From NCBI GenBank assembly GCA_017939795.1, contig JAGBAA010000012.1, forward strand, positions 1 through 63,742: a stretch of 63,742 nt of DNA. Direction: 5' to 3'. The stretch's first letter is position 1. Every line of letters begins with the position of its first letter. Source of the stretch: Thermoguttaceae bacterium. Its GTDB lineage: Bacteria; Planctomycetota; Planctomycetia; Pirellulales; Thermoguttaceae. Position numbers and translations under genes: made by a program. Below, in pieces: positions 33,003 through 40,983 of the stretch. Under the pieces are notes generated by a model. It searched no databases. It saw only the letters and a list, made by a program, of their open reading frames with translations, and had not been told where the DNA came from.

Positions 33003-34109
33003 CTATTTTTTCTCCTCCTGCGCTTTCGCTTTTTCCTCTTCTTCTAATGCTTTTTCGATATGCTTCGGCCACTTGGAAAGCGACATTCGGCCGGCTTTGT
33101 AATTCCACGTACTTTTGACCTGTTCAAGCGTGAGGTCTTCCACGGCGGAAAGGTCACACTGTACCAGAACACATTCGGTCAGGTCGGTATTGCAGAGGGA
33201 ACATTGAAAAACGCACTCACAGAAGGCTGTCCCGGAAAACTCCGGTATGGGAACGGCAGCGTCAAACGTACATCGGACGAAAAGGCCTTCTGCTTTTTGA
33301 CCGACTTTCTGCGCGAATTTCGGGAGATCGAACCGTTCCGCAATGTGTTTGGGCCAATGCACGAGCGACATTTTACCGTTTCGGAAATTCCAGGTCTCGC
33401 GGACCTGCTCGACCGTCAGTTCCTCGGCCTGCGAGAGATCTGCAAGAAGAAAGACCGTATTTTTCAGCGAGACATTTGGCCCAAGGACCAGTGTTGGGAA
33501 GGAACCTTCCACAACACGAGACCATACGTTGCCGAAAACCTGACGGGAAAGGTCCGTTTTCATGATCGGCATTCCTTGAAAATCGATCCGGTAGAAATTG
33601 CCGTTTTGAAAATTACGGGTCTCTGCCAATTGGGATTCCGTCATCTTTGGAGGTGTACAATCCTGAAAAAGGACGTTCGTCAATTTACTTCCTGATATTG
33701 AGATCCGATGAAAATCGTTTTCCTGGAATTCAAAATCACTCAGATCCATTTCATCCAGTCGCATCCAGGTCGTAGGCAGTGAAAGTTTGCGGGACTGAAA
33801 ATTGCGTGTTTTAATGAAATCTTCACTGTTCATATCCAGCGTTCCGCTCTCGATCAGGCAATTTGTGAAATCGCAATCAACAAACCTTCCTTCAAACTGG
33901 AAACGTTTAATGACTGTATTGCGAAAAGAACAATTCAGTACACAGCTGCACATTTCTCCGCAAAAATCACCGATCATCCGATTGGAAAAATCGTGTCCTT
34001 CCAGTATTCCATCGCCGATCACGACAGCGGGAATATATTCTCCTTCATATTCCGAGGCATTGACGGAAAACGCCGTAAATAATATAAATAGACTTAAGAA
34101 TAAATACAT
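33003..34109 (-). CDS. Secreted repeat paralogue 1 of the tandem array
   Basis: The protein has 368 residues from the ATG at 34107-34109, which has GGAGG 9 nt upstream and starts a clean signal peptide (MYLFLSLFILFTAFSVNASE). The frame is open further upstream but that part overlaps the small ORF in another phase. Units repeat as in the other paralogues (FRNTVIKRFQFEGRFVDCDF, LTVEQVRETWNFRNGKMSL), and the constant module LTLEQVKSTWNYKAGRMSL with the EEEEKAKAQEEKK end closes it. It is the first gene of the array in the direction of transcription. The function is unknown. Confidence 0.88.
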   Translation of the reverse strand: MYLFLSLFILFTAFSVNASEYEGEYIPAVVIGDGILEGHDFSNRMIGDFCGEMCSCVLNCSFRNTVIKRFQFEGRFVDCDFTNCLIESGTLDMNSEDFIKTRNFQSRKLSLPTTWMRLDEMDLSDFEFQENDFHRISISGSKLTNVLFQDCTPPKMTESQLAETRNFQNGNFYRIDFQGMPIMKTDLSRQVFGNVWSRVVEGSFPTLVLGPNVSLKNTVFLLADLSQAEELTVEQVRETWNFRNGKMSLVHWPKHIAERFDLPKFAQKVGQKAEGLFVRCTFDAAVPIPEFSGTAFCECVFQCSLCNTDLTECVLVQCDLSAVEDLTLEQVKSTWNYKAGRMSLSKWPKHIEKALEEEEKAKAQEEKK

Positions 34110-34110
34110 T

Positions 34111-34242
34111 TTACTTGCCTCCAATTTGAACATTTTGATAAACCACACCGCTGCCCCAGTGGGCCTGAAGGTAGAGCTTATCGTCAACACTATCTTTCCG
34201 CACGGTATTGGAGTTTATTCTGTCATATTTTGGGAGAGTCAT
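34111..34242 (-). CDS. Small ORF before paralogue 1, diverged N-terminus
   Basis: The ORF has 43 codons. Its first 25 residues (MTLPKYDRINSNTVRKDSVD and following) differ from the other four copies, but the core LQAHWGSGVVY is kept. AGAAGG precedes the ATG. Its TAA stop is 1 nt before the ATG of the large gene, and its last codons contain the GGAGG site of that gene. Conservation of the core despite a different N-terminus argues that the peptide, not only the DNA, is selected. Confidence 0.65.
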   Translation of the reverse strand: MTLPKYDRINSNTVRKDSVDDKLYLQAHWGSGVVYQNVQIGGK

Positions 34243-34385
34243 TTGAAATCCTTCTGTTAGAAATTTGAAATCTTACAGAGTGCAGGACTTCCGCACGAGT
34301 TTTATTATAGCACGGGGGGAATATTCGGGAAAGGGGGGAGGGATGGTGCCGGGAAATTATTTTTGAAAAATCGCCCGCCCCCCGC

Positions 34386-34413
34386 TTGCAATGAAAATAA
34401 AATCATGTATACT
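34386..34413 (+). promoter_or_regulatory. Promoter of glyA
   Basis: TTGCAA (34386-34391) and TATACT (34408-34413) are spaced by 16 nt, 54 nt before the ATG. Confidence 0.75.
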
Positions 34414-34466
34414 AAATAGACCGGAGTTTTTTTCAAATTTCAACACTTTTCAAGGGACCTTCAGAA

Positions 34467-35774
34467 ATGCTGAAAACCGAACGTTACCCACACTTAAAAG
34501 TCACGGACCCGGAAGTTTACGAACTGATCTATCGTCAGGCCGCGTATGAAGGCTCGACGCTGAAAATGATCGCTTCCGAAAACTATGCGTCATTTTCCGT
34601 TCTGGAAGCTACGGGGTCTTCGCTCACAAACAAATATTGCGAAGGGTATCCCGGCGCACGCTACTATGAAGGTAATGCCGTGTGCGACGAGATCGAAAAT
34701 TTGGCCATCAACCGTCTGAAGGCTCTCTTCGGTGCCGAACACGCCAACGTTCAGCCCCTGAGCGGTTCCCCGGCGAACTCGGCTGTCTATCGCGCGATCA
34801 TGAAACCGGGCGAAAAAGTCATGGGTATTCCGGTCGATTTCGGCGGACACCTCACCCACGGCTGGAAGGTGAACTTCTCCGGAAAAGATCACGTTCAGGT
34901 CCCGTTCGGTCCGTCTCCGGAAACGGGCGTTCTGGATTACGATGAGATCCGCGAGATCGCCCTGCGTGAACGTCCCCGCATGATCTGGTGCGGCACGACG
35001 GCGTATCCGCGCACGATCCACTACGACCGCTTCGCCTCCATCGCGGAAGAAGTCGGTGCGTATCTGGTCGCGGACATCGCGCACATCAGCGGTCTGATCG
35101 CCGGCGGTGCGCATCCGAATCCCGTGCCGTACTGCGACATCGTTTCCAGCACGACGCACAAAATGATGCGCGGCCCGCGTTCCGGATTCATCATGAGCCG
35201 GATCGAAGACCGCTACCAGGAAAAATACTATCCGACGAGCAAGAACAATCTGGCCAAACGTATTGACCGTGCCGTCTTCCCGACGCTCCAGGGCGGCCCG
35301 CACATGAACGTGATCGCCGGTATGGCCGTTGCGTTCGGCGAAGCAGCGCAGGATTCTTTCAAAGAATATGCGCACCAGGTCGTGAAGAATGCCCGGACGC
35401 TGGGTGAGTACCTCATGGAACACGGTATCAAGCTGGTCAGCGGCGGTACAGATACGCACCTCCTGCTGCTTGACCTCCGCGACAAGGAGTATACGGGAAA
35501 AGATGCGGCAGAAGCACTTGCCCGCGGCGGTATCATCGCCAATTTCAACACGGTTCCGGGCGACACGCGCAAACCGACGGTGACTTCCGGTGTCCGTATG
35601 GGAACCCCCGGTATTACGAGCATGGGAATGAAAGAAGGTGATATGGCGAAGGTCGGCGAATGGATCGTCCGTATCCTCAACGCGCTTCCGAATTCGGAAT
35701 CCGTCGAAAGCGAAGTCCGCAAGGAAATCGCCGATTTCTGCACGCAGTTCCAGATTCCGGGACTTGACGACTAA
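34467..35774 (+). CDS. glyA: Serine hydroxymethyltransferase
   Basis: This PLP enzyme converts serine and tetrahydrofolate to glycine and methylene-tetrahydrofolate, the main source of one-carbon units. At 435 residues it has normal length. Motifs are MIASENYAS, LTNKYCEGYPGARYYEG, NVQPLSGSPAN, the PLP lysine K232 in SSTTHKMMRGPR, FPTLQGGPHMNVIA and the C-terminal TSGVRMGTPGIT. The residues after the lysine are MM rather than the usual TL. Its own promoter and terminator make it a single-gene unit. Confidence 0.97.
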   Translation: MLKTERYPHLKVTDPEVYELIYRQAAYEGSTLKMIASENYASFSVLEATGSSLTNKYCEGYPGARYYEGNAVCDEIENLAINRLKALFGAEHANVQPLSGSPANSAVYRAIMKPGEKVMGIPVDFGGHLTHGWKVNFSGKDHVQVPFGPSPETGVLDYDEIREIALRERPRMIWCGTTAYPRTIHYDRFASIAEEVGAYLVADIAHISGLIAGGAHPNPVPYCDIVSSTTHKMMRGPRSGFIMSRIEDRYQEKYYPTSKNNLAKRIDRAVFPTLQGGPHMNVIAGMAVAFGEAAQDSFKEYAHQVVKNARTLGEYLMEHGIKLVSGGTDTHLLLLDLRDKEYTGKDAAEALARGGIIANFNTVPGDTRKPTVTSGVRMGTPGITSMGMKEGDMAKVGEWIVRILNALPNSESVESEVRKEIADFCTQFQIPGLDD

Positions 35775-35810
35775 GCAGAATTTCTGATTTCGGTCAGGAT
35801 ATAAAAAAGG

Positions 35811-35844
35811 ATCTCCAGTCTTTTACGAGGCTGGAGATTTTTTT
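35811..35844 (+). terminator. Terminator of glyA
   Basis: ATCTCCAG (35811-35818) and CTGGAGAT (35831-35838) form a perfect stem, followed by a T run. Confidence 0.9.
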
Positions 35845-35895
35845 GTGGAAATTTTCAATACTTAGTGTGTCTTCTGCAAATACGGAACACCGAAA

Positions 35896-36921
35896 TCAAA
35901 AAAATTTCCGGAGCTGTTCAAACGGCTTTTGCTCGATCATCGCATCCATCATCCTTTGGAGCTGTTCCGGTTCTTCGATCTCCTGGATCTTACCCAGAAT
36001 TTCCGGAGTTGCAAATTCTGGATAAAATGCAGAAAACATACGCTGTGTACTTTGCAAAAGAAGAGCTCTTCCTTCAGCACGTCCTTCCGCACGTCCTTCA
36101 GCACGTCCTTCAGCGATTCCTTTTGCACGTCCTTCAGCGATTCCTTTTGCACGTCCCTCTTCGATCGCGAAGAGGAGTCTTCCATGTTCGTCACGAATCG
36201 CTTTTTCGCGAGCCCATGCAAGTTCCCGCATTCTCTCGTCCGAATTTACTTCAACAAGTTTCTGGTACGCAAGATCCAATCCCGGGGTATTATATGCAAG
36301 CGTTTCCATTTCAGCCTCCGTTTTCTGACTGGAGTAAAGTAAAAAATCGATCCAATTCCGCAAATATATCTGATTTTGAGCTTGGACGGTCAATTGTTCG
36401 ACAAATCGTTCCCATTTTCTCTTCGTCAGCTCCAGAGTATGCATTTCAAAATGACGGGTAAGGAGTACTTTCGGATCCTTTTCCGCCGCAATATTGAAAA
36501 CATTGTGGAGATCGTTCAACTGACTGAAAAGCGGAAAACGCGTCAGGATGATGGAAACAACAGGACGAAGCCGTTCATATCCATCACCGGAAGTCAGCCG
36601 ATTTGCAAAAAGCTGCGCCCAATAGTAAAGCATTCTTTCAGGAAATGCAATTTCATTGGCCGTTTGGATCTCAATATCGTAGGTGCGATCGGTCTCATCC
36701 GTCGCCTTAATATCAAGGATCGTCCTTTTATCGGATTCATAGTCCTTCAGATTAAAAGGATTCCGAATCTCCACTTCCCGTGCCAGCGGTCTGCCGGCAC
36801 TCATGCGTACTGCATTAATAAAGTGAAGAAGGCATTCTTCAGACTTGGCTGAAGAAAAAATATACTGAAACACGACATCCGAGGCTGCGGACAAAAACGG
36901 TTTTCCATTTGCAGTCTGCAT
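35896..36921 (-). CDS. Rpn-type PD-(D/E)XK nuclease / putative transposase
   Basis: The protein has 341 residues. It matches the recombination-promoting nuclease family: an N-terminal FLSAASDVVFQYIFSS, the nuclease core with ILDIKATDETDRTYDIEIQ (D-x-K then E-x-Q), and ERMLYYWAQLFANRL. Residues about 255-290 are made of EGRAKGIA and EGRA repeats encoded by 12- and 24-bp tandem repeats, common in this family and prone to length change. These proteins cut DNA and promote RecA-independent recombination, and are often solitary as here. AGGAG precedes the ATG. No terminal inverted repeats were found around it. Confidence 0.85.
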   Translation of the reverse strand: MQTANGKPFLSAASDVVFQYIFSSAKSEECLLHFINAVRMSAGRPLAREVEIRNPFNLKDYESDKRTILDIKATDETDRTYDIEIQTANEIAFPERMLYYWAQLFANRLTSGDGYERLRPVVSIILTRFPLFSQLNDLHNVFNIAAEKDPKVLLTRHFEMHTLELTKRKWERFVEQLTVQAQNQIYLRNWIDFLLYSSQKTEAEMETLAYNTPGLDLAYQKLVEVNSDERMRELAWAREKAIRDEHGRLLFAIEEGRAKGIAEGRAKGIAEGRAEGRAEGRAEGRALLLQSTQRMFSAFYPEFATPEILGKIQEIEEPEQLQRMMDAMIEQKPFEQLRKFF

Positions 36922-37182
36922 TTTTTACTCCTGAACAGATTCCTTTTTACCCAATTATATCCGAATTGCCTCCAAAAGTCAAGGAATTCGGAAAATAAAA
37001 TAAAAAAAGGTTCATCCGGCAACAGTGTATCCGTTCACATCGTCATTTCATCACAAAAATCGGATAAGACACAGAAGTGCCGGGCTGGAAATTTTTTAAT
37101 ATGAAATATACGGAAGACACGGATCTCACAAAGTGATCTTAAGATCCATTTTGTGTCATTTGCGTCTTCCATGAAATTCATT
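36922..37182. repeat. Intergenic region with a decayed repeat
   Basis: The part at about 37050-37180 contains GACACAGAAG, GGAAGACACGG and TTGTGTCATTTGCGTCTTCC, half-copies in opposite orientation of the same intergenic repeat family as at 25853-25917 and 50340-50568. No gene is supported. Confidence 0.45.
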
Positions 37183-38112
37183 TCAGGCGAGTTTTGCTTC
37201 GACTTCTTCACGGGTCGGCATCGACTGTTGAGCACCGAGTTTCGTGACGCTCAATCCCGCCGCCGCGACGGCAAATCGCGCTGCGTCGAGGAGCGTTTTT
37301 CCCTCAGCCAGCGCACAGGCCAGCGCACCGCTGAAAGCATCGCCGGCCGCAGTAGAATCGACGGCTTCTACCGAGATCGACGGCACGTGGACCGGCTCGG
37401 AAGTACCGTCGCTGACCAGAACGCCTTCTTTTCCGAGCGTTACGATGACCTGCTTTACGCCGCGTTCGTGCAGGATCCGTACCGCCTCCCTTGCGCTGGC
37501 CAGATCGCAGACGTCGATCCCGGTGATGAATGAGGCTTCCGTTTCGTTCGGCTTCAGGAGCGTCAGACGGGAAAGAAGCGCGTCCGGAAGACCATTTTGC
37601 GGAGCGGGTGCCGGATCGAGAATGAGCGGGATCCCGAATTTTTCTGCAAGTTCCGCCGTGTGGAGGAGCGTTTCCATTGGCGTTTCGAGCTGAACGACCA
37701 GAATGTCTGCCGTGGAGATGAGATGGAACTTTTCTTCCGCTTCATCCACATCCGCAGGAGAGAGATTTTCGTTTGCGCCCGAGGCGACCGAGATGGAGTT
37801 TTCGGCATTTTCGTCCACGAGGATCAGCGCGATGCCGGTGGCGGCCGTTTCGTCCATCTTGACGCACGAAACGTCGATCCCCTCTTTTTCAAAACCCGCT
37901 TTCGCCTGCTCGCCGAACATGTCGGCACCGACACGCGCTACCATCGCGACGTTCGCACCAAGCCGAGCCGCCGCGACAGCCTGATTCGCTCCCTTCCCGC
38001 CCGCATTGCAGACGAATTTCCCGCCGATGACCGTCTCTCCAGGGCGCGGAAGCGTACGGGATTTGATGACCATGTCCGTATTGGAACTACCGATGACGAC
38101 GATTCCAGCCAT
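37183..38112 (-). CDS. rbsK: Ribokinase
   Basis: The enzyme phosphorylates ribose to ribose-5-phosphate with ATP. At 309 residues it is a standard PfkB-family sugar kinase: the start GIVVIGSSNTDMV, the sugar-binding NAGGKGANQAVAAARLGA, LKPNETEASFITG, VIVTLGKEGVLV and the catalytic DSTAAGDAFSGALA. The specific call of ribokinase rests on the G-G-K-G-A-N-Q-A motif and overall match; related kinases cannot be fully excluded. AAGGAG precedes the ATG. No ribose transporter lies beside it. Confidence 0.9.
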   Translation of the reverse strand: MAGIVVIGSSNTDMVIKSRTLPRPGETVIGGKFVCNAGGKGANQAVAAARLGANVAMVARVGADMFGEQAKAGFEKEGIDVSCVKMDETAATGIALILVDENAENSISVASGANENLSPADVDEAEEKFHLISTADILVVQLETPMETLLHTAELAEKFGIPLILDPAPAPQNGLPDALLSRLTLLKPNETEASFITGIDVCDLASAREAVRILHERGVKQVIVTLGKEGVLVSDGTSEPVHVPSISVEAVDSTAAGDAFSGALACALAEGKTLLDAARFAVAAAGLSVTKLGAQQSMPTREEVEAKLA

Positions 38113-38186
38113 GATTTTCTCTCCTTGAAATTCAGGTTTCGTTAGGGAAGGAAAAAAAAGAACAGAACACTCATTCTGCCGGAGAT

Positions 38187-39311
38187 TCAGGCGCGGTGGA
38201 TACGCTGTCCCGCACCGCGTTTGATCATCCGCTTGATCTCCAGTCCGGTAAGCTGCGTCATGAGCTTCCAGACTGGAATCCCCGTTTCAGCCGTCAGCTC
38301 ATCCACGGTGGCGCCGCTGGACGGGATCGCGTCGAGGATCTTTCGTTCTGTCTCTGTGAGTGAGATCTCGGCAGGATGCTCGACGAGCATTTCCGGCACG
38401 CCGCTTTCTTTGGGGAATCGGTCGCGTATCGGACCGAGGGCCTCGAGGACGTCATCGACACTCTCCAGAAGGCACGCTCCCTGACGCAGAAGGCGATGGC
38501 ATCCCGTCGAAACGGGTGAGTCGACCGGGCCGGGGAGTGCAAAAACTTCCCGACCGTACTCAAGCGCGAATTGTGCCGTGAGCGTCGTCCCGCTGCGTGA
38601 GCCAGCCTCGATGACTGCGGTTCCCAGCGTCATGCCTGCAATGATCCGGTTTCTCTGCGGGAAGGTGAACTGCGTGGCGGGGACCATCGGCGCGTACTCA
38701 CTCAAAAGGGCACCGCCGGAATCCAGGATCCGATTCGCAAGCCGCTGATTTTCCGTCGGATAGACCGGCAGTCCCAGACCATGTCCGAGAACCGCGACCG
38801 TTCTTCCTCCGGCATCCAGCGCAGCTTTGTGTGCCAGCCCGTCGATCCCGCGGGCCAGACCGGAAATGATGGAAAAACCCGCACGGACGAATTCGCCGGT
38901 AAGACGCTCCGTTTGCCGTTCGCCATAGTATGACGCATGCCGGGTCCCAATGACCGCCAGCGACATATTGTCCTGCGGTGCAAGATTTCCTTTTACGTAA
39001 AGCAGTCCCGGTGCGTCGGGGATCTCGCGGAGCATTCGCGGAAACTGCGGGTCGGAATCCAGCAGGATGCGGATCCCATGCTTCTCGCAGAGAGCCAGTT
39101 CCTTTTCGACCGAAATCGTGTCCCGTGCCGCAAGGATGGCGGACGCTGCCTTCCCGCCGACTTCCTGGACCTTGCGCAGCTCGAAAACATCGGCACGAAA
39201 GACTTCCGAGGCATTTCCGAAATAGTCCAGCAGATTTCTTCGGATCCGCGACCCGATCCCGCTGATGAGCGTCAGTCGGACGGCATCCAGAAGCGCTTCA
39301 TCGTAATTCAT
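38187..39311 (-). CDS. dprA: DNA processing protein DprA
   Basis: DprA binds incoming single-stranded DNA and loads RecA during natural transformation. From the ATG at 39309-39311 (AAAGGAG upstream) the protein has 374 residues. A SAM-like helix-hairpin-helix region comes first (LTLISGIGSRIRRNLLDYFG), then the Rossmann core (SLAVIGTRHASYYG, SGLARGIDGLAHKAAL, VAVLGHGL, RNRIIAGM, EAGSRSGTTLTAQFA), then a winged-helix end. The open frame continues upstream through a 15-bp tandem repeat, but that part is not coding. It lies downstream of argJ on the same strand. Confidence 0.94.
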   Translation of the reverse strand: MNYDEALLDAVRLTLISGIGSRIRRNLLDYFGNASEVFRADVFELRKVQEVGGKAASAILAARDTISVEKELALCEKHGIRILLDSDPQFPRMLREIPDAPGLLYVKGNLAPQDNMSLAVIGTRHASYYGERQTERLTGEFVRAGFSIISGLARGIDGLAHKAALDAGGRTVAVLGHGLGLPVYPTENQRLANRILDSGGALLSEYAPMVPATQFTFPQRNRIIAGMTLGTAVIEAGSRSGTTLTAQFALEYGREVFALPGPVDSPVSTGCHRLLRQGACLLESVDDVLEALGPIRDRFPKESGVPEMLVEHPAEISLTETERKILDAIPSSGATVDELTAETGIPVWKLMTQLTGLEIKRMIKRGAGQRIHRA

Positions 39312-39387
39312 GGCGGAACTCCTTTCGGGAAATGGAATGACGGAATTGGTACTGCGGAAATGACATGACGGAAAAGGTCCCGACGCA

Positions 39388-39462
39388 GGAATGATCCACG
39401 CAGGAATGATCCACGCAGGAATGATCCACGCAGGAATGATCCACGCAGGAATGATCCACGCA
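39388..39462. repeat. Five exact 15-bp tandem repeats
   Basis: The unit GGAATGATCCACGCA is repeated five times without a mismatch between dprA and argJ. Nearby sequence (AATGACGGAATTGG, AATGACATGACGG) is looser but similar in style. Confidence 0.95.
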
Positions 39463-39523
39463 GGGGGAATTAAATTCAAAAAAAGCGCGCTCTGAAACGG
39501 GACCAGAACGCGCACGGAATGGG

Positions 39524-40732
39524 TCAGGTATGGTAGTCGGCGTTGATGTGTACGTAGTCCGTCGTTAGATCGCACGTCCAGAATCGGCAGCTCTGACGTC
39601 CTTCGCCGAATTTCAGATCGATGACGATCTCGCGGTTGGCTGCCATCGATTTGGAAACCTCGGCTGCATCGAAATCCGTCGGTGCGCCGTCCGCGAAAAC
39701 GAGGAATCCATTAATGTGCAGCGTCGCCTTTTTGACGTCAAACGGAATGCCGGAATATCCTGCCGACGACATGATCCGCCCCCAGTTCGGGTCGTTCCCG
39801 TAAAGTGCACATTTTGTGAGCGGACTTTCCGCAACCAGACGCGCAATGTGCCGTGCGTCGGCTTCGGTCTTCAGGCCCTTCACGTTGATCGTGACGAGGT
39901 GCGAGGCTCCTTCGCCGTCATCCGCGATCGAACGGGCCAGGTCCGCACAGATGCTTTCCAGGGCGTTGGCGAAATCTTTGCTTTTCGCGGCACTCTGTCC
40001 GCCAGCCGCTCCGTTGGCCAAAAGGAGGAGCGAGTCGTTCGTGCTCGTGTGGCCGTCGACCGTGATGCAGTTGAACGTTGTGTGGACGATTTTTTTCAGA
40101 AGTTTCTGGGCCGACTTTCCGTCAAGGACGGCATCCGTCAGCACGACACCCAAAAACGTCGCCATGTTCGGGGCGATCATGCCTGCGCCTTTCGCCATGC
40201 CCGCGATGTTCACGACCGTTCCGTCTTCCAGAGTGACCTGCTTCGAGAAGAGTTTGTGGTGTGTGTCGGTCGTCATGATGCCCTTGGCGGCAGCGATGAG
40301 CGATTTTTCGTCATCCTTGAGCTTCTTCGTGATTTTTTTGATGCCGTTTTCGATCGTGTCCATCGGCAGAAAATGACCGATGATGCCCGTCGACATGACC
40401 AGTGCACCGTCTTCCTCTGCGCCGACGGCTTCCGCAGCCCAGCGTGCCATCTGCTGCGCATCCTGAAGTCCGCGTTCTCCTGTGCATGCGTTCGCGTTTC
40501 CGGAATTCACCACGATCGCCTGGATCTTTTCGCTCGGAACGCGGCTGCGGTCCAGAACCACCGGTGCGGCACAGACCAGATTCTGAGTGAAGACGCCGGC
40601 TGCCGAAGCGGGACGGTCTGACGCAATGAACGTCATGTCCGCACGCGTTTTATCCTGCTTGATCCCCGTGTACATTGCGGCAAATCGGAATCCCTGAGGA
40701 ATGAACTGTTTCGTTTTTTCTACTTTGGCCAT
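39524..40732 (-). CDS. argJ: Glutamate N-acetyltransferase / amino-acid acetyltransferase ArgJ
   Basis: ArgJ moves the acetyl group from N-acetylornithine to glutamate in arginine synthesis and may also make N-acetylglutamate from acetyl-CoA. From the ATG at 40730-40732 it has 402 residues, the usual length; the open frame reaches 40813 without support. Motifs are VNSGNANACTGERG, the self-cleavage site AKGAGMIAPNMATFL (the threonine becomes the nucleophile of the beta chain), TVDGHTSTNDS and the C-terminal FWTCDLTTDYVHINADY. argG is elsewhere in the window. Confidence 0.95.
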   Translation of the reverse strand: MAKVEKTKQFIPQGFRFAAMYTGIKQDKTRADMTFIASDRPASAAGVFTQNLVCAAPVVLDRSRVPSEKIQAIVVNSGNANACTGERGLQDAQQMARWAAEAVGAEEDGALVMSTGIIGHFLPMDTIENGIKKITKKLKDDEKSLIAAAKGIMTTDTHHKLFSKQVTLEDGTVVNIAGMAKGAGMIAPNMATFLGVVLTDAVLDGKSAQKLLKKIVHTTFNCITVDGHTSTNDSLLLLANGAAGGQSAAKSKDFANALESICADLARSIADDGEGASHLVTINVKGLKTEADARHIARLVAESPLTKCALYGNDPNWGRIMSSAGYSGIPFDVKKATLHINGFLVFADGAPTDFDAAEVSKSMAANREIVIDLKFGEGRQSCRFWTCDLTTDYVHINADYHT

Positions 40733-40983
40733 TTTTCGTAAATTCCTGAAAATCGCTAATGAAAAAAAGTCTGAAAAATAAAAAAGATGCGGCAGGCTTT
40801 GGGAAACTGCCAATTCTACCTTTCATTTTACCACGTTCGCAAATTTGAGCAACCCACCCTCCGCGGCAAAATACAGATTTCGCCTAAATTTTCTTCATTT
40901 TTTCAACCTGGATCCCGATTTTTCTGGCACACTTTCCCAACAGGCGGACGCGCGTTCTTTCCTGAGACACATTCTGCCGGCGT

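Noticed and set aside
39312..39575. N-terminal extension of DprA through the 15-bp repeat (AWIIP repeats)
   Set aside because: The ATG at 39311 has a clear ribosome site and matches the family start; the extension is translation of a minisatellite.
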